Shown piece by piece: positions 1 to 7,105 of a stretch of 17,340 nucleotides of DNA; the stretch's first letter is position 1, and each line of letters starts with the position of its first letter. The stretch covers positions 1 through 17,340 of the forward strand of contig JALVRC010000048.1 of assembly GCA_027025255.1 (NCBI GenBank), given 5' to 3'. This DNA comes from Caldifarciminota bacterium. GTDB taxonomy: Bacteria; Hydrothermota; Tepidihabitantia; B3-TA06; JALVRC01. The notes beneath the pieces are model-generated. The model was given only the letters and a program-made list of their open reading frames with translations, had not been told where the DNA came from and ran no database searches. The translations under genes and the position numbers were made by a program.

Positions 1-421
1 CTTCTGAACCAACACCACTGCGAACATTCTTATAGATTTTATTTATTAAATCACCAAGATAAAACTTAACATCTTTATACATTAGAGAAGTCTTTAAAAG
101 TCTAACCCCACAGTTTATATCGTATCCAACGCCTCCTGGAGATATAATACCTCCATCGTATAAGAAACCGGCAACACCTCCTATGGGGAATCCATATCCC
201 CAGTGAATATCTGGCATTGCCATACTTCTAAACACAATAGAAGGAAGATTAGCAACATTAACAACCTGCCTTGCGGCATTATCCTTTAAAATATCATCAA
301 TTATCCTCTCATCAGCAAATATAAACCCGTCAACGTTCATCCCTTTAAAATGCTCCTTGGGTATCAAATACCCATTCCCCTTCTTCACTATCACTTTTTT
401 GAGTTTATTGTTATCTAACAT
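1..421 (-). CDS. rtcB: RtcB-type RNA-splicing ligase, N-terminal 140 residues (3' end outside window)
   Basis: RtcB joins RNA 2',3'-cyclic phosphate or 3'-phosphate ends to 5'-OH ends using GTP and Mn2+, in tRNA splicing and RNA repair. The visible part reads as the archaeal-like form. MPDIHWGYGFPIGG lies at residues 69-82 and SPGGVGYDINCGVRLL at 94-109, placing the metal-binding Asp at 101 and Cys at 104. The catalytic His and the rest of the protein lie beyond the left edge. I start it at the ATG at 421-419, so it overlaps the end of trmI by 11 bases. No clear ribosome binding site is visible, which suggests translational coupling. The ATG at residue 28 is less likely because the residues before it match the usual RtcB N-terminus (an '..IPK' strand just before the 'GM.V.G.IFA' segment). 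It is the last visible gene of a four-gene operon. Confidence 0.93.
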   Translation of the reverse strand, partial: MLDNNKLKKVIVKKGNGYLIPKEHFKGMNVDGFIFADERIIDDILKDNAARQVVNVANLPSIVFRSMAMPDIHWGYGFPIGGVAGFLYDGGIISPGGVGYDINCGVRLLKTSLMYKDVKFYLGDLINKIYKNVRSGVGSE

Positions 422-1199
422 TATCTATGGCAATTCTGTTCGCAGTCAAAATATATCCTGTATGTGATACCATTCTCTCCTCAGGTCTTGTTCCTACTGT
501 CCTGATTTTCATTTTCCTTAAAAACATTTCAACGACCTCTATCCGCACAAACCCTGACATACTTAATGCCCTATGTGTTTTTACAATCTGTTCAATCTGA
601 GGGCTTAAAGAAATCCAGACACCCCCACCATGTATAATATCAATACCAGGCTTAACAATATCCCATGGCGCTGGGACATCAACAATCAATGTATCAACTT
701 CAATGTCGCCAAATCCTTCAATACTCACATCTCTTTCAAAAAAGACCACCCTTTTCTCAAGCCCAAGTTTCTCCATATTCTTTTTGCATAGATTTAAAAA
801 TTCTTTTCTTCTATCAAAACTAAAAACCTTACCAGTCTCTCCTACTAAAGAAGCAAGAACACTCGTCAAAGCACCTGACCCAGCACCGACCTCTGCTACA
901 TAGCTACCGGGTTTAATACTTCCCATTAATACCATATACCCGATATCCTTTGGATACATAATAGTTGTCGCTCTTTTTACACCTTTTTCAAGTTCCGCAA
1001 GAGAAGGCTTTAAAAGATAAAAAACACGCCCGTTGTGTGTCTTAACACTTGCCCCATACTTAAGACCTATAACATCATCATAGCAAACCTCTCCAAAATG
1101 AGAAGAAAATTTCTCTCCCCTTTTAACAAACCTTAAAAAACTATGCCTTTCTCCTGCAAAAAAAATAACCGGAGCATTCTCAGTTATAAAATTCTTCAT
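411..1199 (-). CDS. trmI: tRNA (adenine-58-N1)-methyltransferase TrmI
   Basis: This enzyme uses S-adenosylmethionine to make m1A58 in the T-loop of tRNA, a modification linked to tRNA stability and common in thermophiles and archaea. The N-terminal beta-domain (about residues 15-75) has the family pattern F..H.G...DD.IG...G..V....G. The Rossmann fold follows, with motif I at about 100-110 (VAEVGAGSGALTS) and the acidic end of the next strand at FSFDRR. The substrate-site signature DVPAPW is near residue 175 (family D-x-P-x-P). The length of 262 aa is normal. It begins two bases after the histidine kinase stop, preceded by AGATAGG, and its last codons overlap rtcB, so the four genes are very probably one transcript. 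Confidence 0.93.
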   Translation of the reverse strand: MKNFITENAPVIFFAGERHSFLRFVKRGEKFSSHFGEVCYDDVIGLKYGASVKTHNGRVFYLLKPSLAELEKGVKRATTIMYPKDIGYMVLMGSIKPGSYVAEVGAGSGALTSVLASLVGETGKVFSFDRRKEFLNLCKKNMEKLGLEKRVVFFERDVSIEGFGDIEVDTLIVDVPAPWDIVKPGIDIIHGGGVWISLSPQIEQIVKTHRALSMSGFVRIEVVEMFLRKMKIRTVGTRPEERMVSHTGYILTANRIAIDNVR

Positions 1200-1201
1200 A
1201 C

Positions 1202-2350
1202 CTATCTGATAGGAAGCTGGATTAAAATAGTGGTTAATCCCTTCTTTGAATCTATAACCCGAAGTTTACCTTTGTGAGATTCAATTATCCTCTTAGCAAG
1301 AACAAGGCCTATTCCCCAACCATGTGATTTCGTCGTATAACCAGGATTAAAAATTTTACCCTTATCCTTTATGCCTTCGCCTGAATCAATTATATAAATA
1401 TTATATGTCTTTGCGTCCCTTAAAACCTCTGTTTTTACCTCAATCATACCCTTCGCAGGTCCAATGGCATCAAGACTATTCTTAAATAGATTCTCAAGAA
1501 CCCAGGAGAGTAAAACCTCATCTCCTAATATACGTTCAACCGGTTTAACATCCTCTTTAAACTCTATTAAAGAACTCGCCCTTCTTTTAATAAAACGCAG
1601 GGTTTCATGAACTACTTTCTTTATGTCAATCTCATGTAGTTCAGGCATTGTACCAATACGTGAAAAGCGATTGACAATATCCTGCACCCTATCAACATCA
1701 AACCTTATCTGTTCAATAGTATCCTTATCAAGTTTATCTTTCAAAAACTCCATCCATGCCAGAAGTGATGATACAGGAGTCCCAAGCTGATGAGCAGCCT
1801 CTTTCGTTAGTGAAACCCAGAGATGGTCATTTTCTCTTTTTATAAATTCAAAAATAGCAAATAACCCCAGAAGCACAAAAGAAATAATAAATGCCAATTG
1901 AATTATTGGAAAATATTTAAGAATACCAAAACTACCTGGCAATCCATAGTGTAGTTTACCAAGGAAAAGCGTATCTCCTTCTGGTAATACTGTTTTTATA
2001 TCAATCGGTTCTTTCTTTTTATCAAGTTTTTTTAGAAATTCCCTTTTAAAAGCTGTTGTCGTATCCTTTAGATTTCTTGAAGCCATTATATTACCGAGAC
2101 TATCCGTAATAATCACAGGGAAATTAATCTTCTTTATTACCTCATCAAAAATTATATTTAAAAGCTCTTTCTCAGTATTCTCAGCGCTAAGACTTTTCAC
2201 ATACGCAGCATAAAGTCTTGATCTTAATTCCGTTTCGCTTTCCATTTGTCTAAGAAATTTTTGTGAATAATAATTCCATAAAAGAGCCAGGACTATAAGA
2301 CCTATAATAAAATACAGAGCAATAAACCTTCTTGACAGAACAGGTCTCAT
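1202..2350 (-). CDS. membrane-bound sensor histidine kinase
   Basis: This is a two-component sensor with two membrane segments (about residues 9-26 and 147-168) flanking a periplasmic region of some 120 residues with no domain I recognise. The phospho-acceptor is His187 in the motif KEAAHQLGTPVSSLLAWMEF, the H-box variant common in Bacteroidetes-type kinases. The ATPase part shows an N-box (ENLFKNSLDAI, about 286-296), a G1 box (DSGEGI, 322-327), an F-box-like IFNPGYTT and a G2 box (GWGIGLVLAKR, 344-354), so it should be catalytically competent. No response regulator lies beside it. Four bases separate it from the upstream gene and two from trmI, so it is co-transcribed with RNA modification and repair genes. 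Its signal and partner cannot be read from the sequence. Confidence 0.9.
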   Translation of the reverse strand: MRPVLSRRFIALYFIIGLIVLALLWNYYSQKFLRQMESETELRSRLYAAYVKSLSAENTEKELLNIIFDEVIKKINFPVIITDSLGNIMASRNLKDTTTAFKREFLKKLDKKKEPIDIKTVLPEGDTLFLGKLHYGLPGSFGILKYFPIIQLAFIISFVLLGLFAIFEFIKRENDHLWVSLTKEAAHQLGTPVSSLLAWMEFLKDKLDKDTIEQIRFDVDRVQDIVNRFSRIGTMPELHEIDIKKVVHETLRFIKRRASSLIEFKEDVKPVERILGDEVLLSWVLENLFKNSLDAIGPAKGMIEVKTEVLRDAKTYNIYIIDSGEGIKDKGKIFNPGYTTKSHGWGIGLVLAKRIIESHKGKLRVIDSKKGLTTILIQLPIR

Positions 2351-2354
2351 AAAC

Positions 2355-3068
2355 TTATACGCCTATCTTTTCTAAGCCTACTTCCTCTCCTTTTAAATTT
2401 ATCCACCGCTCCCCTTCTTTTAAAATTACATATTTTTCAAAAGCAATAGCAAATACAGCTAAGTAAGAAACTGACCCTTTATACCCCTTTGAATTCATGA
2501 CCCTTTTGATTAATGTTTCCTCATCTTGTTTATCATCTTTGTCTTGAATCCAGGTTTTAGCATTTTTATCAATATCAGGCAGAGAATCATCCAATTCAAA
2601 CATATCAATTAACATATTATAAAAAATATACTTCTTTTCTGCCGAGATAATTACATTAAAGAAAGGAGCAAGCTCTCTACTTCCACAAGCAATACGTATC
2701 CCAGCATCAAGGACAGCAGCTATATCCAAAGAAGGGGTGTTTGAGAAATCAATGTATACTTTGAAATCTCCTTTCAAAGCCTGTGAAAGAGCTTTCCATT
2801 CTTTATCACCTATAATATTGGTCTTATATAAAAATAAATCAAATTTATCCCTTAAAGGAACAAGCCTTTCCTCTTTTATAAGAATCTTTACCTTTTTCTT
2901 TTCTTTAGCTAATTTAGAAGCAAACATAAAAGCGTACGCTAAATCCTCTGTATTCTCAGTCCTTATAAGAAAACTATTTGCTTTTCCTATTTCTTTAGAA
3001 ACATTTACATGTTTGTTTTTTTCTTTCTTTTTTCTCCATAATGTCCACGATCTCTTAATATTTATCAT
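2355..3068 (-). CDS. uncharacterised protein, first gene of the kinase-trmI-rtcB operon
   Basis: I do not recognise this 237-residue soluble protein. The N-terminus is very basic (WRKKKEKNKH) and has no signal peptide. The middle alternates beta and alpha segments: a KVKILIK strand, then KVYIDFSNTPSLDIAAVLDAG and IRIACG. This vaguely recalls the N-terminal Rossmann half of family 9 glycosyltransferases or DUF6913 proteins, but I cannot support either. The reading frame is open up to a TTG at 3101. I prefer the ATG at 3068 because that TTG is the first base triplet of a promoter -35 box and no ribosome binding site precedes it. The chosen ATG lies only five bases after the -10 box, so the message may be leaderless. 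Four bases separate this gene from the kinase. Confidence 0.6.
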   Translation of the reverse strand: MINIKRSWTLWRKKKEKNKHVNVSKEIGKANSFLIRTENTEDLAYAFMFASKLAKEKKKVKILIKEERLVPLRDKFDLFLYKTNIIGDKEWKALSQALKGDFKVYIDFSNTPSLDIAAVLDAGIRIACGSRELAPFFNVIISAEKKYIFYNMLIDMFELDDSLPDIDKNAKTWIQDKDDKQDEETLIKRVMNSKGYKGSVSYLAVFAIAFEKYVILKEGERWINLKGEEVGLEKIGV

Positions 3069-3073
3069 GCCAA

Positions 3074-3101
3074 ATAATACATATATTCCCCTTTCTGTCA
3101 A
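3074..3101 (-). promoter_or_regulatory. sigma70-type promoter of the 3068-1 operon
   Basis: On the minus strand, TTGACA (3101-3096), a 16-base spacer and TATTAT (3079-3074). The ATG of the first gene starts five bases beyond the -10 box, so transcription would begin at or next to the start codon. Confidence 0.65.
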
Positions 3102-3139
3102 GTAAAAAAAATCTTTTTAAATTGCTTACTCTTTACCCT

Positions 3140-3847
3140 TTATTTGGCTTTATATACCTTTATCCTCTTTCCAACTGAACCCATAAGTATACCAAAGTAA
3201 TCAGGCAATGTATCATAACTTTCTGAAAAATGATGAAACTCATTTAACCTTTCCTCTGTCAAACTGTCATAACCTATTACAGAGAAATATATATCACCCT
3301 GAGCAAGAATGGTCTCCTCTGAGTTAGCTGTATCAGGCTCTAAAACCATTTCAAGCTCAACTGTATCCATTTCATACTCATCCATATAAAAATATTGACC
3401 CTTATATCCTTCACACTTGGCAAAAATAGTATAAATATCCTTATTTTTAACAAGCGTTATCTTAAGGGTATCTTTAATCGTATCCATGGGCTCTGGTGCT
3501 AAGAGTTCTATTAAAGAAGGCAGGGTGCAGGAGACCTGCAATTTACCCAGTTCACCATCAAGTAAGAGCGTATATGTCTTTAAAGGTTCTACAGAGAAAT
3601 AACCCTCAAACCGTTCGCTATCCATTCTTTTAAGAGAAAACGTATCACTCCCATCTGTAATGCTTACATCAACATCAACATAGAAAGTAGTATCCTCAAC
3701 AAGCGTGAGTTTTGACACATAAACACTCTGTGTATCCTTATCCCCTCTTAAAAAGCCAAAAATATTATACCTGTATATCTCCTCTCCTGACCATGAAGTT
3801 ATCCCACATGAAAGCATAAAAAACACAACAAAAATAAGCCTTTTCAT
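3140..3847 (-). CDS. DUF4249-like lipoprotein, partner of the TonB-dependent receptor
   Basis: The protein is exported and probably lipid-anchored: basic MKR, a hydrophobic stretch and Cys14 in FMLSCG, an imperfect lipobox with Met at -3. The mature part is beta-rich. DSDTFSLKR-like strands are followed by YFSVEPLKTYTLLLDGELGKLQVSC and a TLPS segment, which resembles the strand layout of DUF4249 proteins encoded next to TonB-dependent receptors in Bacteroidetes. At 235 aa it is short for that family. Its ATG overlaps the receptor stop by four bases (ATGA), so the two are translationally coupled. A role as a surface-exposed partner of the receptor is inference from context. No clear terminator follows it; only a weak T-run precedes the next promoter. 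Confidence 0.6.
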   Translation of the reverse strand: MKRLIFVVFFMLSCGITSWSGEEIYRYNIFGFLRGDKDTQSVYVSKLTLVEDTTFYVDVDVSITDGSDTFSLKRMDSERFEGYFSVEPLKTYTLLLDGELGKLQVSCTLPSLIELLAPEPMDTIKDTLKITLVKNKDIYTIFAKCEGYKGQYFYMDEYEMDTVELEMVLEPDTANSEETILAQGDIYFSVIGYDSLTEERLNEFHHFSESYDTLPDYFGILMGSVGKRIKVYKAK

Positions 3848-6141
3848 AATGACACCTTCACTCCTGCTGTTAATATCATAAATGGCATGGAATAAACGCC
3901 GATCTTTTTAACTCTTTTAGTTTCAGTATCCACCCTGGTTACATACATTATTATATTTCTCTGCCAGTATGCATTTATTATATCTATAAAGAACGTGCTC
4001 TTGTGTTTGAACATACTAAATCCTCTCTCAAAATGTATGTCAAGCCTGTGATAAGCAGGTATCCTATCCTGTGGTAAAATTGGGCGAACACCTGGCACTC
4101 TATCAGTGCTAACGGAATCCGTCTCTGGATCATACCTGTATGTTTTCCGCTTCAACAAAAGCTCTGTTGGAATACCTGATGAGAGTATCCAGCGTAGAGT
4201 AATCATATTCTTGCCAAACGATTTATTAAGCACAACATTAAACTTATGCTCCCTGTCAAATGATGGTGCATAGTCTGAGCCCCATAGCTCCCTTCTCGTT
4301 TTTTGAAAGCTGTAGCTCACCCAGCCTTTAAAATACTTGAAATCTCCTTTTAAGAAAAACTCTAAACCAAAAGCATATCCATTCACCTTAAGAAGGTCGT
4401 TCTCTTCAAAATCAAAGAAAAACTCATTAATATACAATCTATCAGAAGAATTTACAGGCTCAACCATTCTCAAGTTCTTATAATCCTTATAAAATGCTTC
4501 AATCCTAAACCTTACTGACGGGAATAAACGTTCGACCCCTGCAACATAATGTATAGAAGTAGGAACTGGTTGAGATTTTATAAGAGCCCAGAGATTGTAA
4601 ATATCCGTAAAGACCTCCTGACTGTTCAATGTATAGAAAAACTGATTATATCTACCAGAACCAACATTAAAGGTGAAGTAATCAGTTATAAAGTATTTTA
4701 ATGAAATAGAAGGATTAATAAATGTTCTCTCTAATATGCTTACATATATAAACCTCGCTCCAGCATCCACAAGAAACCTTTTAAAGAATCTCTGTTTTAT
4801 CTCTCCGTAAAATGGGACAATAAAAGTGCCAGCAGTATCAGCGCTTACAACCACACTATCCACAATACTATCTGTTTCGTAATCAATACCCCTTTCATAG
4901 TCCTTATCAAGAAAATCAAACATAATGTACTTGGCGTCTGTTCCAAAAAGCACACTCGTCTGAGAAGAAAGCCTCAAAACAAAATCTGGTTTTATTGTAA
5001 TATCCTGCACATGGTTAAAGAAATTTATATGCGTTGAGTCTGTACCATCAACCTCCCATACAGAACTATTTCTGTCTGTAAAGAACTGACTGTATGCCAG
5101 TGTAAGATTGAAAGATATATATGGATTCAGATAGGTAAATAAGTTTGAGCTTATACCTCTGTTAAACCATCCAAGTCTCCAAATAGTATATGAACTTTCC
5201 TCTGTATTAGGTTCTCTCTTAAAATCCATTAAGTCCTCACTTGAATAAGCAGTAAATGTTAAAAGCGTATTTTTGTTAATCGCATAGTTAATCTTACCAA
5301 TAAAATCATAAAAATAGTATGGCACATACATGGATTTGTCATTGAAAACTTTGCTCATTGCCAATGTAACTATATCAAAATACGTTCTTCTGTAGCTTAT
5401 AAAGTAAGAGAGCTTACTATTTATAGGAGATTCAACAAATACCTTTGTACTCAGTAAACTTTGAGATAATTCTCCTCTTAACCTTTTCGTATTTCCCTGT
5501 TTTGTCTTAATATTAATCACAGATGATAACCTATCGCCAAAACGTGAAGGATATACTCCTGCATACATCTCAACACTATTTATAGCATCAGGATTAAAAG
5601 AGCTAACAAGCATCATCAAATGACCAGAAGGATTATAGATTGTTATTCCATCAAGGTATACAAGATTCTCATCAGGTGAGCCTCCTCGTATATAGATTTT
5701 ATTAGAAAAATCATGTACTGTTACTACCCCTGGCAAATTCTGAAGCGAACGAATGATATCAGCCTCTCCAAAAGCTGGTAATGCATTCAAATCCCTTGAT
5801 GTAAACTCAACCCTGCTTATATCAACCTCATTCTTGAACCGTTCTTTTACTGCAGAAACCCTGACAGTCTTCATCTCTATAGCAACAGGCTTTAGCTCAA
5901 CTACTATGGTCTTGTTTTGCCTCAGTTCAATATGGAGCGTCTTTGTTTCATAACCTATATGTGAGACCTCAACAGCTTCTTTTCCTAAAGATATGCCTTT
6001 CAGTAAAAAATATCCTCGCTCATCTGTGTAGGTCCCGATATCTTTACCCTTTACATACACACCTGCATAACTTAAAGGCTCACCCGTATTCACATCCTTT
6101 ACAAATCCCCTCAGCACAACATCCATAAGAAGTAGTATCAA
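3844..6141 (-). CDS. TonB-dependent outer-membrane receptor with N-terminal regulatory-like domain
   Basis: An outer-membrane beta-barrel that imports a ligand using TonB energy; the ligand cannot be read. Residues 8-85 form a carboxypeptidase-regulatory-like beta-sandwich (LRGFVKDVNTGEPLSYAGVY, then GTYTDERGYFLLKGI and SHIGYE). The plug follows at about 112-215 (LPAFGEADIIRSLQNLPGV, IYIRGGSPDENLVYLDGI, MYAGVYPSRFGDRLSSVINI). The barrel fills about 225-765 with many aromatic alternating strands. The start is a TTG at 6141-6139, five bases after a perfect AGGAGG (6152-6147), and stop codons block all three frames just upstream. The resulting N-terminus (MILLLMDVVLRG) is too short for a normal Sec signal peptide, which is odd for an outer-membrane protein. 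It is driven by the consensus promoter at 6235-6262 and overlaps its lipoprotein partner. Confidence 0.9.
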   Translation of the reverse strand: MILLLMDVVLRGFVKDVNTGEPLSYAGVYVKGKDIGTYTDERGYFLLKGISLGKEAVEVSHIGYETKTLHIELRQNKTIVVELKPVAIEMKTVRVSAVKERFKNEVDISRVEFTSRDLNALPAFGEADIIRSLQNLPGVVTVHDFSNKIYIRGGSPDENLVYLDGITIYNPSGHLMMLVSSFNPDAINSVEMYAGVYPSRFGDRLSSVINIKTKQGNTKRLRGELSQSLLSTKVFVESPINSKLSYFISYRRTYFDIVTLAMSKVFNDKSMYVPYYFYDFIGKINYAINKNTLLTFTAYSSEDLMDFKREPNTEESSYTIWRLGWFNRGISSNLFTYLNPYISFNLTLAYSQFFTDRNSSVWEVDGTDSTHINFFNHVQDITIKPDFVLRLSSQTSVLFGTDAKYIMFDFLDKDYERGIDYETDSIVDSVVVSADTAGTFIVPFYGEIKQRFFKRFLVDAGARFIYVSILERTFINPSISLKYFITDYFTFNVGSGRYNQFFYTLNSQEVFTDIYNLWALIKSQPVPTSIHYVAGVERLFPSVRFRIEAFYKDYKNLRMVEPVNSSDRLYINEFFFDFEENDLLKVNGYAFGLEFFLKGDFKYFKGWVSYSFQKTRRELWGSDYAPSFDREHKFNVVLNKSFGKNMITLRWILSSGIPTELLLKRKTYRYDPETDSVSTDRVPGVRPILPQDRIPAYHRLDIHFERGFSMFKHKSTFFIDIINAYWQRNIIMYVTRVDTETKRVKKIGVYSMPFMILTAGVKVSL

Positions 6142-6234
6142 TTATACCTCCTCTTTAATTTAACTAAAACCTCACCACCTTCTTTTTGAGATTACTTATT
6201 CCTCTTCTCAAGCTTTTATCATATATACATTAGA

Positions 6235-6262
6235 ATTATACACACCTCTCACACCATGTCAA
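6235..6262 (-). promoter_or_regulatory. consensus sigma70-type promoter of the TonB receptor operon
   Basis: On the minus strand, exact TTGACA (6262-6257), a 16-base spacer and exact TATAAT (6240-6235). It lies about 95 bases upstream of the receptor start. The leader in between shows no obvious riboswitch-like fold. Confidence 0.82.
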
Positions 6263-6276
6263 GGAAAAAACTGAAT

Positions 6277-6301
6277 AAAAAACGTAATCAATTACATTAC
6301 G
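6277..6301 (-). terminator. probable intrinsic terminator after the 6995-6408 gene
   Basis: On the minus strand, CGTAAT and ATTACG arms enclose a seven-base loop and are followed directly by TTTTTT. The stem is short and AT-rich, so it would be weak alone. Its 5' arm overlaps the 3' arm of a longer inverted repeat. Confidence 0.5.
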
Positions 6302-6342
6302 GGATAACTTGTTCTTTTATTTATTATGTATATCCTGTAATG
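6295..6342 (-). repeat. 12-bp inverted repeat overlapping the terminator
   Basis: TATCCTGTAATG (6331-6342) and CATTACGGGATA (6295-6306) pair over 12 positions with one mismatch. In the minus-strand transcript the mismatch is an A opposite a C. The loop is 24 bases. The lower arm shares bases 6295-6301 with the terminator stem, so the two folds exclude each other. Confidence 0.5.
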
Positions 6343-6407
6343 TACTCACGCTTATTATCTACTATTTCTAATAAAAACGGATAATTAAAGTATAGATATA
6401 CGAACAA

Positions 6408-6995
6408 TCATACATAAGGCTCTTCGTATGTTAAATGACTTATAAGAAGTTTGGTAAAGAGAGCAGGCAAAAACCACTCAAATCCGGGTGTAAGAGAAAA
6501 TACGTATGTAGATAGCACAAATGCCCCCATTACCAGAATAAGTGCTAAAGCTCTCTGAATACGTACGGGAGAAAAAACAACGGCAAATGATGAGACTAAC
6601 AAATATACGTAAGCAACTATAATGTATACAATATCCAGCCCGCGGAAGAAAAATGAAAAAAGAAATATCTGAACAATATGCACTGCTACAAAGCCTATAT
6701 GTTTTAAAGGGGTTTGTTCCTTTCTGTGAAACCACCGTTTAGCAGTTGTGGTAGCATTCCAGACAACGCCTCCTGCTAAATCAAACACAAGAACCCCGGC
6801 AACAATATTTTGAATTACACTCCAGCCAAGGTCCTTAACGTAAGCATAGTACAACAGAGCTATCAGGGCAACAAGAGAGGAAATAAGTGTTATCAATACC
6901 TCTAATGTTGTTGCTCCAGGACCAAAGAAATTATCCCATAATCCACCTAAACCTTTTCGTGGTTCAGGATATTCCCACTGAGCTTGCCTTATCAC
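6408..6995 (-). CDS. uncharacterised six-helix inner-membrane protein
   Basis: I cannot name this 195-residue protein. It starts with a hydrophilic, Trp- and Gly-rich stretch (GLGGLWDNFFGPGATT, residues 15-30), followed by about six hydrophobic segments near 32-52, 58-80, 98-118, 120-143, 146-168 and 172-188. Between the second and third helices is a motif that looks constrained, DLAGGVVWNATTTAKRWFHR (72-91), ending in a basic, His-containing loop. The acidic tail is EEPYV. The start is a GTG, set by AGGAGG five bases upstream. It stands alone, with over 100 bases to the permease upstream and a terminator downstream, so it need not belong to the metal operon. There is no signal peptide, catalytic motif or metal-cysteine site. 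Confidence 0.7.
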   Translation of the reverse strand: MIRQAQWEYPEPRKGLGGLWDNFFGPGATTLEVLITLISSLVALIALLYYAYVKDLGWSVIQNIVAGVLVFDLAGGVVWNATTTAKRWFHRKEQTPLKHIGFVAVHIVQIFLFSFFFRGLDIVYIIVAYVYLLVSSFAVVFSPVRIQRALALILVMGAFVLSTYVFSLTPGFEWFLPALFTKLLISHLTYEEPYV

Positions 6996-7105
6996 AAAAA
7001 CCTCCTTTTTATTTTTTTCTCTATTTTAACAAAATTCAAGCACTCCATTGATGATAATCTTAAGTAAGAATTTTATTGAAAGCTATGCCTCACTTTTTCA
7101 GCAAT

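Noticed and set aside
703..903. Plus-strand frame of 66 codons
   Set aside because: It lies antisense to trmI, has Ser/Leu/Pro-rich low-complexity content and no ribosome binding site. The same holds for the other plus-strand frames, including 2737-3105, 7521-7967 and 12627-13043.
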